The notes: generated by a model not told the origin, from the letters alone. Shown: positions 46,411 through 55,923, counted from the first letter of the stretch. The stretch: 64,000 bases of DNA from Pontibacter coccineus (GCF_030546575.1 NZ_JAUOTN010000002.1:248001-312000); one strand, 5' to 3'. Numbers and translations: made by a program.

Positions 46411-47142
46411 CTATACCGGGGGTGAGGCGCTCTTGTTGAAAGGCATCAGGAAGGCGTAAAAAACAAAGCTGACGAGCACAAATTCCTGGAGCTCCCACTT
46501 TTTCCCGTCATCGATGAGCAGCAGGCTGCAAAAGAGCAGCGTATAGAACAGCGCCTGCAAAGGGGTTGGCAACGGAAGCCCGATCTTATCCACCAACTGC
46601 CTGAACCACCGCTTGTGCCGGTAGAGGACCGGAAAGATTAAAAAGTAGACGAACACCCCCAGGTATAATATCTTGCCGAAAATAAGCTTGTTCAGGTTCA
46701 CGCCGTTCAGGTGGATGTTGTGGAGGTTGAACTCACTTTGCGGGTTGATCCTTTCCAGGTCTTCCGGCACTTCAAAGCCCAGGAGGCGCTGCCCCCAGGA
46801 GATCTCCTCGCCAAAGCCAAAGAAAAAAACAGCCGCCGCTACGTAATAGAAAGCCTTGGCCCATTTCCTGTCCATCCGGGGCGCCTTGTAAAGGCAGTAC
46901 AGCGAAGTGGCCAGCAGGAAAAAGGAGGTGAAGTACTCGATATAGCCGTCTTCTGTGAGATAGCTGTAAAAGTGCCCTGTGTCCTGGAAATATAACCCGA
47001 TGCCGACCAACACATGCACCACGGTCAGGGTATAGAGAAAAGCAGCCAGCAAGGCAGTCTTACTGATGGCAACATGTCCCAGGCTCTCTCCGGCAGCAGT
47101 AATAAATAAGCTGGATGATCTAAATTTTCTGATCGGATTCAT
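46411..47142 (-). CDS. Membrane protein with EEISWGQR motif
   Basis: About 243 residues with six or so membrane segments and the conspicuous motif FGFGEEISWGQRLLGFE near residue 115, with paired acidic residues next to a Trp-Gly. A later NLHNIHLNGVNLNKL suggests another conserved loop. I recognise the motif as recurring in environmental bacteria but know no function. The ATG at 47142 is preferred; a frame extension to 47277 has unlikely N-terminal sequence. Confidence 0.75.
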   Translation of the reverse strand: MNPIRKFRSSSLFITAAGESLGHVAISKTALLAAFLYTLTVVHVLVGIGLYFQDTGHFYSYLTEDGYIEYFTSFFLLATSLYCLYKAPRMDRKWAKAFYYVAAAVFFFGFGEEISWGQRLLGFEVPEDLERINPQSEFNLHNIHLNGVNLNKLIFGKILYLGVFVYFLIFPVLYRHKRWFRQLVDKIGLPLPTPLQALFYTLLFCSLLLIDDGKKWELQEFVLVSFVFYAFLMPFNKSASPPV

Positions 47143-47360
47143 AGGTATAGGAGCTGTGCGCAGGTATAGGTCTTGCGGATGCTGTATATGGTTAACAAGC
47201 AAGGCTTTATGAATATTTTTACGGATATAATACAAGAATGATAACCGTTTGGCCGTTTCCAAGTCCACTAAATTCATGTTAACTTGCCGTATTGCTACCG
47301 ACTTGCCGTATAGCTACAGACTATTCTGCCAATCCATCCGTTTTCGGAGCAATACACTTT

Positions 47361-50300
47361 ATGAAATCCATTCTCAAAAGCTATCGCCATCGTCTGCTTA
47401 ACCTGAGCGCCGGCAACAGGGCCCTGTTGCTGTTGCGGCTTTCGCGTGAGCTGCACCTGGATGTAAACGAGCTGGATTTCATCAATAACAAGCCTGCTTT
47501 CCATGTGCTGGAGAAAGTGATCAGTGGCAAAACCGCTGTGCTGGCTCCTTTCGCCGACAGCCGCTATGCCCCGGTAACGCCCGTCAGCCAGCGACTGCGC
47601 TTCATCCGCCGCAAAGCCGGCATGATTTTGGAGGAGCGCGGCAGCCGGGAGCTATACCTGGGCTGGCCCTTTGTACATGGCCAGTTCGCCGATGGCACCA
47701 CAGTGCGTTGCCCGCTGCTGTTTTTTCCGGTGCAGCTGCAGGTAAATAGCAAGCAGGAGTGGGAGCTTCTGCCTGACCCGTCGCAGCCAGCGCAGTTCAA
47801 CCAGAGTTTTGTGCTCGCCTACGCCCACTACATGGGCACCCCGCTGGCCGAAGCCTTGCTGGAGCTCGATCTGGGCACACTGCCCCCGCACCCGCTGGAG
47901 TTCCGAACGCAGGTATACGAACTGCTGAAAGAGAACCAACTGACCGTGCACGCCGGCCGAGAGTTCTTTACCGATAAGCTCAAGCCGTTCCACGATTTCC
48001 GCAAAGCCGACTACGAAGCCGACCTGAAGTCCGGGCAGCTATACCTGGAGCAGGAAGCCGTGCTGGGCCTGTACCCGCAGGCCGCCTCTTATATGTTGGG
48101 CGACTACGACGAACTGCTGCAACGCAGCGGCTTGCAGGAGATGGAGGACCTGTTTACGGGACCCGACACAGGTATAACCCAGGCCGCGACGCAAGCACAG
48201 CATACCTTCACCGCTTTTGCCATGGACGCATCGCAGGAGGCCGCTCTGCAGCAGGTAAAGCAGGGACGTTCGCTGGTGGTGCAGGGGCCTCCGGGCACGG
48301 GCAAGTCGCAACTGATCTGTAACCTCGTGTCGGACTTTACGGCCCGTGGCAAACGAGTGCTGGTGGTGAGTCAGAAACGCGCCGCCCTCGACGTGGTGCA
48401 CCAACGCCTGTCATCGGCCGGACTCGGTCCGTTTGCTGCCCTGGTGCACGACATCAACGCCGACCGCAAAAACATCTACCAGCAACTGCTCCTGCAGATA
48501 GACCAGATTGAGGAATACAAGAAACAGAATCTCGCCCTCAACAGCATCTACACCGACCGGACTTTCCTGGAAGTGAGCCGTGGCATCAACCAGTGCCTGC
48601 AAAAGCTGGAGGGTTTCCGTACCGCCCTCTTCGACAGCAGCCGATGCGGCTGGTCACCCAAGGAGCTATACCTGCGCAGCAGCCTGCAGCAGCCCCACGT
48701 GCAGCTATCCGAAGTGTTTAGGCAGTTTACAGCGACAACCGTAACAGATTTTCTGCCTCGTTTGCGGGCCTGTTTGCAGCAGGGCATTGTGCTGGAGCAA
48801 CCCGGTTTTATCTGGAAGGAGCGCCACAGCATGCGGGGCTTCGGCTGGCCGCAGCAGCAGGAAATGGAACGCACGATCGAAGCGCTGCCCGAGCAGTATC
48901 GCGCCATGCAGCAAGGCATCAGCCAATTGAGCGGCGCCGAATTCGAGCTGAGCAGCCTGGAACGTTTCCGCACCGCTTACGATACCCTGGACGAACTGCA
49001 GCACCTGCTCGAGCGGGAGGGGGTACCTGAGGTGTTGCGGCCACTGCTGCAAAAAGAGGCCAAGGCATCGGAGTTGAAAAAACTGGTGCGCCAACTCAAA
49101 GGGTTATACCTGGTGTGCCCCGCTCCGGATGCCGCTATACCTATCGAGCAACTGACGCTGGTCAAATCGGCGATCACGGTCTTTGAGGCCAAGAAAAAGG
49201 ACTTCCTGAAAGGTATAGGCTGGTACTTTTCGCAGGACAAGAAAGTGCTGCAGCAGGCGCTGGCCAAGTACAGGCTGGAGCTGACCCCCAAGGGAGTAGG
49301 CGAACTGCAGCGGCGTATCGAACTGCGGGAACAGGCGCAGGAACTGATCAAAGCAATTAACAAGAGCATCCGCTATACCTTGCGCCTGGAAGACAACCCA
49401 ACCCCGATGCTGCAAAAGCTGGAGGTGGTGGAGCGGGCCCTGGAGGCGCACCAACTCCTGAAACAGCTGCACCGCGAGCGGGTACTGCACGAAAAGATGT
49501 GGCTGGAAACCAATCTGCCAAGTCATCTGCAAGCCCTGGCGCAGGCCCTGCAAGTGTTTGAGCAGCGCTACGGCGAGTGGGAGCAATGGCTTCCGAAAAC
49601 GCACATCGGAAAACTGGCAGAGCAGGAAGGCTACAGCACCAAGTTATTGGAAAGCCTGCAGCAGTATTTTGAGCAACTGGTGGCTTACGACGAGCTGCGC
49701 AGTACGCTCACGGTTGCCGAACAGGAGGTATGCAAGCAAGTGCTACGTGAAGGTATAGCCACCGCTCAGCTAGGCGAATCACTTTTTATGAACAGCCTAT
49801 ACCTGGCCTGGCTGCACGAACTCGAAGGCCAGTGGCCCGAACTGCGCATGCCCGATAGCGGCGAACTGGAGCGGGTGGAAACAGACCTCCAGAACCTGCT
49901 GCAGCAAAAGCAGGACCTGAGTCAGGAAATCGTACTATCACGGTTGCGCGAGCAGACCTACCGCAACATGGAGTTCAACCGCCTGGGCAACGCTGTAACC
50001 TATCGCCGATTGCATGCCCAGGTGAGTAAGAAGCGCAGTCTGTACCCGATCCGCAAATTATTCGAGCTTTTCAGTGAAGAGATTCTGAACCTGGCTCCCT
50101 GCTGGCTGGCTTCGCCGGAAACGGTGTCGGCGGTGTTTCCGCTGGAGCGTTGCTTTGATCTGGTGATCTTTGACGAGGCCAGCCAGTGTTTCGCTGAGAC
50201 AGGTATACCAGCCATGCTGCGCGGTCAGCAGGCGGTGGTGGCAGGCGACGAGCAGCAGCTGCGCCCCTCGGACCTGTACCGTTCCCGCTGGGGCGGCAAC

Positions 50301-51317
50301 GGCAACGAAGAACCGGAAGAGTTGACAGCGGAATCGCTGCTGCAGCTTTGCGGGCTATACCTGCCGCAGACCATGCTCACACAGCACTACCGCAGCCGCT
50401 TCCCGGAGTTGATCGATTTCTCTAACCGTAATTTTTACCGTAACCGCCTGGAGCTTATACCGGAGCTGCAGGACGTGAACGCCCGCCAACCCGCCATCCA
50501 GTTTGTAAAAGTACAAGGCCTGTGGCAGCAAAACAGCAACCTTCCCGAAGCCGAGAAAGTGGTGGAACAAGTGTGGCAGCTTGTGCAGAGTGGGGTAGAA
50601 GACGTGGGCGTGATCACTTTCAACTACAGCCAGCAAATGCTGGTGCAAGACCTGCTAGAGGATAAGGCACAGCTGCAAGGTATAGCGTTGCCACCAACTG
50701 TAACGGTCAAAAACATCGAGAACATGCAGGGCGACGAGAAGGAAGTGGTGATCTTATCAGTCGGCTATGCGCCGGATGCGAAAGGCAAAATGGTCATGCA
50801 GTTTGGTAGCCTGAACCAGTCGGGTGGCGAAAACCGGCTGAATGTGGCCATCTCCCGTGCCCGGCAAATGGTGATTGTGGTGAGCAGTATCCGGAGCGAG
50901 CAGTTGCAAGTAGACAACGCACAGCATGCCGGCCCGAAGCTGCTGCGCGATTACCTGCACTACGCCCAGCAAGTCAGTCGTCGGTATTTCAAATACGAGC
51001 CGCAGGCACTGCCCATGCCCGCGCAGGTGCCCATGTTGAAGGAACAGCTGGCCCTGGCTATACCTGCCCTGCAGGCCGCTGTGCCTTTTGCTGACCTGAC
51101 TGTGGTGGAGGATGGAAACTTCAGCAGCGTTGTGCTGACTGATGATGACCTGTACTTCAACAACCTTTCCGTACGCCACGCCCACGCCGACATCCCCAAA
51201 CTGCTCCGGCAGCGGAACTGGCCTTTCCAAAGAGTCTACAGCCGACAGTATTGGGCAAATAAAGAAGCGCTGTTCAGAAAGTTAAAGGGGATAGGAGTTA
51301 GAGAGATGAAGGGTTGA
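47361..51317 (+). CDS. Large SF1 helicase/AAA protein (DUF4011-like) with degenerate nuclease-like C-terminus
   Basis: 1318 residues. N-terminal RHRLLNLSAGNRALLLLRL resembles the DUF4011 entry. Helicase motifs: Walker A GPPGTGKSQ (about 309-317), motif II DEASQC (about 938), motif III GDEQQLRPS, QHYRSRFPEL, MQGDEKEVVILS and SRAR (about 1165). Residues 370-900 form a long helical insertion. The final 90 residues (ADLTVVEDGNFSSVVL ... NWPFQRVYSRQYWANKEAL) look like a Vsr/REase domain that has lost the usual acidic residues. A role in nucleic-acid remodelling or defence is inferred. Start at 47361 rather than 47292. Confidence 0.87.
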   Translation: MKSILKSYRHRLLNLSAGNRALLLLRLSRELHLDVNELDFINNKPAFHVLEKVISGKTAVLAPFADSRYAPVTPVSQRLRFIRRKAGMILEERGSRELYLGWPFVHGQFADGTTVRCPLLFFPVQLQVNSKQEWELLPDPSQPAQFNQSFVLAYAHYMGTPLAEALLELDLGTLPPHPLEFRTQVYELLKENQLTVHAGREFFTDKLKPFHDFRKADYEADLKSGQLYLEQEAVLGLYPQAASYMLGDYDELLQRSGLQEMEDLFTGPDTGITQAATQAQHTFTAFAMDASQEAALQQVKQGRSLVVQGPPGTGKSQLICNLVSDFTARGKRVLVVSQKRAALDVVHQRLSSAGLGPFAALVHDINADRKNIYQQLLLQIDQIEEYKKQNLALNSIYTDRTFLEVSRGINQCLQKLEGFRTALFDSSRCGWSPKELYLRSSLQQPHVQLSEVFRQFTATTVTDFLPRLRACLQQGIVLEQPGFIWKERHSMRGFGWPQQQEMERTIEALPEQYRAMQQGISQLSGAEFELSSLERFRTAYDTLDELQHLLEREGVPEVLRPLLQKEAKASELKKLVRQLKGLYLVCPAPDAAIPIEQLTLVKSAITVFEAKKKDFLKGIGWYFSQDKKVLQQALAKYRLELTPKGVGELQRRIELREQAQELIKAINKSIRYTLRLEDNPTPMLQKLEVVERALEAHQLLKQLHRERVLHEKMWLETNLPSHLQALAQALQVFEQRYGEWEQWLPKTHIGKLAEQEGYSTKLLESLQQYFEQLVAYDELRSTLTVAEQEVCKQVLREGIATAQLGESLFMNSLYLAWLHELEGQWPELRMPDSGELERVETDLQNLLQQKQDLSQEIVLSRLREQTYRNMEFNRLGNAVTYRRLHAQVSKKRSLYPIRKLFELFSEEILNLAPCWLASPETVSAVFPLERCFDLVIFDEASQCFAETGIPAMLRGQQAVVAGDEQQLRPSDLYRSRWGGNGNEEPEELTAESLLQLCGLYLPQTMLTQHYRSRFPELIDFSNRNFYRNRLELIPELQDVNARQPAIQFVKVQGLWQQNSNLPEAEKVVEQVWQLVQSGVEDVGVITFNYSQQMLVQDLLEDKAQLQGIALPPTVTVKNIENMQGDEKEVVILSVGYAPDAKGKMVMQFGSLNQSGGENRLNVAISRARQMVIVVSSIRSEQLQVDNAQHAGPKLLRDYLHYAQQVSRRYFKYEPQALPMPAQVPMLKEQLALAIPALQAAVPFADLTVVEDGNFSSVVLTDDDLYFNNLSVRHAHADIPKLLRQRNWPFQRVYSRQYWANKEALFRKLKGIGVREMKG

Positions 51318-51414
51318 GGAGTTTGAGAGTTTAGCAAGGTATAGAGTTGGGAATTGTAGCGACGCTATACCGTAACGTCGTTTCGCTAGCACGCAATTTC
51401 TGTCAGCGAAGTTA

Positions 51415-51910
51415 GCGACCCAGTGCCGTCAACTTAAGAATTAAAAGAGGCTGATCCGGCTATTGTTTATCCGAAGAGGGCCCCCAACCTCCAACTGCTG
51501 CGGGACTCCAATCCTGCGCACGCCGGCAGACAGGGATGCGGGCATCCCTGTGCAATGGGGGTTGGGGCCCTCGATAAAGCTTCCGGACAGGGACGTTCGA
51601 AAGGCCATTAAGATTTCAGAAAGAGATTAACACACGGGGATGTGGACATCCCCAACAGTTTGCTTTCGGACAGGGATGTCCGAAAGAGCATTAAATATCT
51701 GAAAGAGCATTAAGAGGTGGACATCCTCAGCAGAAAATTTCTGGACATGGATGTCTAGAAGAGCACTTAGAAAGCACTTGGAGAAATTTGAAACATGACC
51801 ATTGCGGTAGAATAATCCAGATCTCTCATTATGTTCGAGATGACAGTTTAGCCCCTTATCACTTACGTTGCAGGCACTGGGTGACAACCTGCCCAATCGC
51901 GCACCGGCAA
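51415..51910. repeat. Dispersed hairpin-array repeat, copy 2
   Basis: A second, diverged copy of the element at 12680-13119. Shared ends (GCGACCCA-like; GCACCGGCAA) and inner blocks GGCTGATCC and AGAGGGCCC recur. It contains palindromes such as 51532-51549, 51580-51603, 51637-51654 and 51663-51686 of the same two unit types (TTTCGGACA/TGTCCGAAA and GGGGATGT/ACATCCCC). No gene can be supported in 51318-51962. Confidence 0.78.
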
Positions 51911-51962
51911 CAATTAACTAGCAACAATTAACAATCCAACCATTCAACAATTCAACCCATAA

Positions 51963-52817
51963 ATGCTCATCAAACTCTTCACCCTGTATGTATACCTACA
52001 AACGGCGTTGTGTGGCTGCGGGCCAGACAGGCGCAACAGCGACTTTGAGCGACTGAGGAAAGATTACAAGGTGAAGGTAGAACGCATCGGCCGCCTGGAC
52101 ACACGCATCAGGGAAAGCTCCGGCCTAGCGCATGCTACCGACAGCACGTTCTGGACGCACCCTGACAGTGGTCTGCCGGCTGAGCTATACCTGTTCAACC
52201 TGCAGGGCGAACTGTTGCAAACCGTACCACTGCCTATACCCAACCGTGACTGGGAAGAACTGGCACAGGATGACAAGGGTAATCTCTACATCGGAGACTT
52301 CGGCAACAACGCCAATGCCCGTCGCGACTTGCGGGTGTTTAAGGTGCAGGAAGGGATGACCGTGCAGGATACAATACTTTTCAATTTTGCCGACCAGCAG
52401 GATTTTCCACCACCGGCGCAGCAGCGCCACTTCGATCTGGAGGCTTTCTTTTACCGTGCTGACAGCCTGCACCTTTTCACCAAGAGCCGCGCCCGCAAAG
52501 GCATCACCCGCCGCTATACCTTGCCTGCCACAGCGGGTAACTATACCTTGCCGCCACAGGAAGAACTGCGGGTGAGCTCCGCCATCACAGCCGCCGACAG
52601 CAACCCGAACGGAAAAGACTTTGCTCTGTTGGGGTATGGGCGACTATACCTGTTCGAGCCCGAAAATGAGCAGGTGCAGTTTGCCGGCAAGCGCTATTGC
52701 CTGCCGCTGGCCCGCACGGGTCAGGCGGAGGCGGTGCTATACCTGTCGCCAACGGAACTGCTCATCAGCAACGAAAAAGGCCAGCTATACCTGGTTAGCC
52801 TTGAATTGAAACGGTAA
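51963..52817 (+). CDS. Lipoprotein with beta-propeller-like repeats, function unknown
   Basis: 284 residues with a probable lipobox (TALCGC near residue 18). The body has beta-strand-like segments: GLAHATDSTFWTHPDSGLPAELYLFNLQGELLQT, DWEELAQDDKGNLYIGDFGNN and LLGYGRLYLFEPENEQ, like SdiA-regulated or phytase-type propellers. I do not assign a function. It is preceded by AACAATTCAACC-like repeats and followed after about 115 bp by the NmrA gene. Confidence 0.72.
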   Translation: MLIKLFTLYVYLQTALCGCGPDRRNSDFERLRKDYKVKVERIGRLDTRIRESSGLAHATDSTFWTHPDSGLPAELYLFNLQGELLQTVPLPIPNRDWEELAQDDKGNLYIGDFGNNANARRDLRVFKVQEGMTVQDTILFNFADQQDFPPPAQQRHFDLEAFFYRADSLHLFTKSRARKGITRRYTLPATAGNYTLPPQEELRVSSAITAADSNPNGKDFALLGYGRLYLFEPENEQVQFAGKRYCLPLARTGQAEAVLYLSPTELLISNEKGQLYLVSLELKR

Positions 52818-52931
52818 ACACGGCATCGCTTTAACCTATCGCCCGGCAGATCAGTTTATAGGTATGGCTGCAGAACGACACGGCAGCGGTGCCGTGCACG
52901 TATAGCTAACATACCTTAAAATGAAAAGACG

Positions 52932-53798
52932 ATGCGACAAACGATATTGGTAACAGGCGCTACAGGTACGGTAGGCCATGAAATTGTAAAACAGCTTGCC
53001 ATGCAGGACGTCACGGTGCGGGCAGGCGTGCACTCTGTCATCAAAGGAGAAAACCTGAAGCGATTGCCCGGTGTGGAGATCGTGGAGATCGACTTCACCG
53101 ACCCTGCTTCGCTGCATGCCGCCTTCACGAACGCAGACCAGCTGGTACTCATTACACCACTCTCCGAAAGTCAACTGGAGATGGTCCGCAACCTGGTAGA
53201 AGAGGCGAAGAGAAGAGGTGTAAAATATATTGTCAGGCTGTCGGCGCTGGGAGCCGGAGCGGAGCCAGGTATACAGTTGGGCCGCTGGCACCGGGAGATG
53301 GAAAAGTATGTGGAGGAGAGCGGCATCCCTTACACCATTCTCCGGCCTGCGGGCTTTATGCAGAATCTTGTAAACTATAGTGCTGAATCTATTAAGCGGG
53401 AAGGCAAGTTCTACATGCCCGTAGGAGAGGGCAGGGTCAGCTACATCGATACCCGTGATATTGCGGCAGTGGCCGTGGAGGTGCTGCTGTCAGACGAGCA
53501 TCATTGGAAGGTATACGAACTGACCGGTCCGGAAGCACTTTCGCATCAGGAAATGGCGGCGCACCTGGGGGAGGTAACCGGCAAGAAAATAGACTTTGTG
53601 GATGTGCCTGAGCAAGCAGTCCGGGAATCCATGCTGGCGCATCACACGCCAGCGCCAATAGCAGACGCTATCTTAGAATTGTATGCTGCTTACAGAGCTG
53701 GAAAATCTGCCATGGTAACGGATACAGTACAGGGGTTGACAGGCCGTGCTCCCCACAGTTTCCGGCAGTTTGCCAACGATTACCAGGAGTGCTTTTAA
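52932..53798 (+). CDS. NmrA-family NAD(P)-binding reductase
   Basis: 288 residues. VTGATGTVGHEIVKQL is the Rossmann motif; DFTDPASLHAAFTNADQLVLITP and RPAGFMQNLVNYS are typical of NmrA/QorB-like atypical SDRs. It lacks the YxxxK catalytic pair, so it may be a redox sensor or reductase of quinone-like substrates. Single gene with a strong palindrome downstream. Confidence 0.86.
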   Translation: MRQTILVTGATGTVGHEIVKQLAMQDVTVRAGVHSVIKGENLKRLPGVEIVEIDFTDPASLHAAFTNADQLVLITPLSESQLEMVRNLVEEAKRRGVKYIVRLSALGAGAEPGIQLGRWHREMEKYVEESGIPYTILRPAGFMQNLVNYSAESIKREGKFYMPVGEGRVSYIDTRDIAAVAVEVLLSDEHHWKVYELTGPEALSHQEMAAHLGEVTGKKIDFVDVPEQAVRESMLAHHTPAPIADAILELYAAYRAGKSAMVTDTVQGLTGRAPHSFRQFANDYQECF

Positions 53799-53830
53799 TG
53801 CCCCCAGATAACTGTTAAGATGAAACAAAA

Positions 53831-53865
53831 AAGAGGGCCCTTCCTGTTTCAGGAAGGGCCCTCTT
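53831..53865 (-). terminator. Terminator of the low-complexity protein gene
   Basis: AAGAGGGCCCTTCCTG (53831-53846) pairs exactly with CAGGAAGGGCCCTCTT (53850-53865). On the minus strand six T follow, so it mainly serves the gene at 53884; it could also end the convergent NmrA transcript. Confidence 0.9.
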
Positions 53866-53883
53866 GCTTTAGATCAATTCAGA

Positions 53884-55923
53884 TTAGTCAAGGTCGCGGT
53901 AACGGTCGCTTCTTCTTGTCTCGAAGTCGCTGCTGTCATCGTCGTAGCTGGAGCGTCCGCGCTGCGAAGAGCTCTGGCCGCCCATGCCACTGCGATAATT
54001 TTCGCGTGAAGACGAACCCTGGTTATCGCTGTAGTAAGAGGTGCCGCTGTCCATAGAGCCGTAACGGCTCTGGTCGCCGCCTCGTCCGCCCTGACCGTAG
54101 CCACCTTCGCGGTAACCACTCTGGCCATAGCCGCTCATGCCGCCGCTTCTTTCAGAGCCACCGTAGCCGCCACTGCTCATAGAGCCGTAGCCACCCTGGG
54201 AGCTGCCCATAGAGCCAGAGCCGCCCTGCGAAGAAGAACCGTAGCCTCCTTGCGAGCCACTGCGGCTGCCCATTGAACCGTAACCACCCTGTGAAGACGA
54301 GCCGTAGCCGCCTTGTGAGCCCTGGCGGGAAGAACCACCGTAGCTGCTCTGTGAACCGTAGTTGTCACCGTAAGAGCTTCCACCACGGCCGCCCTGAGAC
54401 GAACGGTACTCATCGTTGTAAGAGCCACCGCGTGAGCCGTAGCCGCCCTGCGATCCATAGCCACCTTGCATAGAGCTCTGTGAGCTGTACCCTCTTTGTG
54501 ATCCATAGTCATCTCGATCATACTCACTCATGCCTCTGGATGAACCGTAGCCCATGGAGCCGTAACGATCACGATCGCCGTAGCCACCCTGGGAGCTGCC
54601 CATAGAGCCAGAGCCGCCCTGCGAAGAAGAACCGTAGCCTCCTTGCGAGCCACTGCGGCCGCTCATAGAGCCAGATCCGCCTTGTGAGGATGAGCTGTAG
54701 CCGCTGCTGTCGCCGTAGCCACGCTGCATGCCACTGCCCTGCGACGAACTGTAACCACTCTGGGAACCACGCTGGCCATAATCGCCTTGTCCGTAGCCCT
54801 GCTGATAGCTACCTTGGCTACCATAGCCACCATGCATGTTTGATCTGGATGAACCAGAGCCACTCATGCTGGAACCGTAACCTTCCTGTCCACTGCCCTG
54901 CGAACCATAACCGCCTTGAGACGAGCCGCCATAATTGCCCTGGTTGCTGCTGCGGTAGCCGCCGCCTTGTTCGTATCCGCCACGGCCACTGTCGTAGCTG
55001 CCGTAGCCACCCTGGTTAGAGCTGCTGCCCTGCATGCCAAAAGAGCCTTGCGAACCACCGTAGCTCTGGCCACCGATGTTATCGCCTTCTCTGTCCTGCA
55101 TGCCGCCCTGCATACCACCTCTCGAGGCACCGTAGTCCTGATCCTGGTAGCGGGTGCGGTTGCCTTCCATGCCTCCCTGGTTGCCATAGTTAAAGCCGCC
55201 CTGCGAGCCACCGTAGTTGCCTTGTGAGGACGAGCCGTGGCCACCTTGAGAAGATGAGCTGTAGCCGCTGCTGTCGCCGTAGCCACGCTGCATGCCACCG
55301 CCCTGCTGCGAAGAGCCATAGTCGCCCTGGTAACCATAACCACTCTGGCCACCGTAGCCGCCGCTGTTCTGCGAGCCATAACCGTAGCCGCCCTGCGAGC
55401 CATAGCCCTGCTGGCTGTCACCGTAGTTTTGGCCGCCCTGCTGCGAGCCGTAGCCGCCCATGCCGCCTTGCTGCTGGCTGCCATAGCCTTGCTGTGAGCC
55501 GCTCTGGCTGCCGTAGCTCTGGTCGCTGCTGCCCATGGAGCTGCTGCTATCAGAATCTTTGCTGCCTCTGGAAGAGGTAGAAGATTTTCCTGATTTTGAA
55601 TCAGAAGTTTTGGAAGAGGTTTTAGTGCCTGACTTGGCTTTTGTACCTGTTGACTTGCTGTCTGAAGAAGTGGATTTGCTGCTGCTCTTCGATGATGGAC
55701 TAGAGCTGGAAGATGACGATCCCATGCCGGAACTTCCCTGGCTCATGGAGCCCATACCAGAACCGCTTTGACTAGAACCACTTTGGCTGGAACTGCCTAA
55801 GCTGGAGCCACTTTGACTAGAGCCGCTTAGGTTAGATCCGCTTTGGTTAGAGCTACCCGATGACGAGCTGCCCGACATACTTCCAGACTGGCTGGATGAC
55901 TGATTTTTTTCGTTTTCTTTCAT
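53884..55923 (-). CDS. 679-residue Ser/Gly/Tyr/Gln low-complexity protein (FUS/EWS-like prion-like composition)
   Basis: The whole product is low complexity. Residues about 1-75 are Ser/Gly/Gln repeats (SQSGS), about 76-135 are Ser/Lys/Thr-rich and basic, and about 136-650 are G/S-Y-G/S-Q repeats with about thirty GYG triplets plus scattered RG and RD. The end is charged (RRSDRYRDLD). No folded domain, signal peptide or membrane segment is visible. The pattern mimics the SYGQ-rich domains of human FUS, EWSR1 and TAF15, which form condensates. The cold-shock gene lies divergently about 400 bp away. The start is preceded by GAGGAG about 9 bases away, a Shine-Dalgarno-like site that is uncommon in Bacteroidota. 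Confidence 0.85.
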   Translation of the reverse strand: MKENEKNQSSSQSGSMSGSSSSGSSNQSGSNLSGSSQSGSSLGSSSQSGSSQSGSGMGSMSQGSSGMGSSSSSSSPSSKSSSKSTSSDSKSTGTKAKSGTKTSSKTSDSKSGKSSTSSRGSKDSDSSSSMGSSDQSYGSQSGSQQGYGSQQQGGMGGYGSQQGGQNYGDSQQGYGSQGGYGYGSQNSGGYGGQSGYGYQGDYGSSQQGGGMQRGYGDSSGYSSSSQGGHGSSSQGNYGGSQGGFNYGNQGGMEGNRTRYQDQDYGASRGGMQGGMQDREGDNIGGQSYGGSQGSFGMQGSSSNQGGYGSYDSGRGGYEQGGGYRSSNQGNYGGSSQGGYGSQGSGQEGYGSSMSGSGSSRSNMHGGYGSQGSYQQGYGQGDYGQRGSQSGYSSSQGSGMQRGYGDSSGYSSSSQGGSGSMSGRSGSQGGYGSSSQGGSGSMGSSQGGYGDRDRYGSMGYGSSRGMSEYDRDDYGSQRGYSSQSSMQGGYGSQGGYGSRGGSYNDEYRSSQGGRGGSSYGDNYGSQSSYGGSSRQGSQGGYGSSSQGGYGSMGSRSGSQGGYGSSSQGGSGSMGSSQGGYGSMSSGGYGGSERSGGMSGYGQSGYREGGYGQGGRGGDQSRYGSMDSGTSYYSDNQGSSSRENYRSGMGGQSSSQRGRSSYDDDSSDFETRRSDRYRDLD
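54185..54265 (-). repeat. 81-bp exact internal duplication, copy A
   Basis: Identical over 81 bases to 54578-54658 in the same reading frame of the low-complexity gene, implying recent in-frame duplication. Confidence 0.85.
54578..54658 (-). repeat. 81-bp exact internal duplication, copy B
   Basis: Second copy of the block at 54185-54265. A separate 46-base identity (54689-54734 and 55253-55298) also occurs in the same gene. Confidence 0.85.

Noticed and set aside
47143-47277. N-terminal extension of the EEISWGQR membrane protein
   Set aside because: The added residues derive from spacer with repeated TATACC words; the ATG at 47142 fits better.
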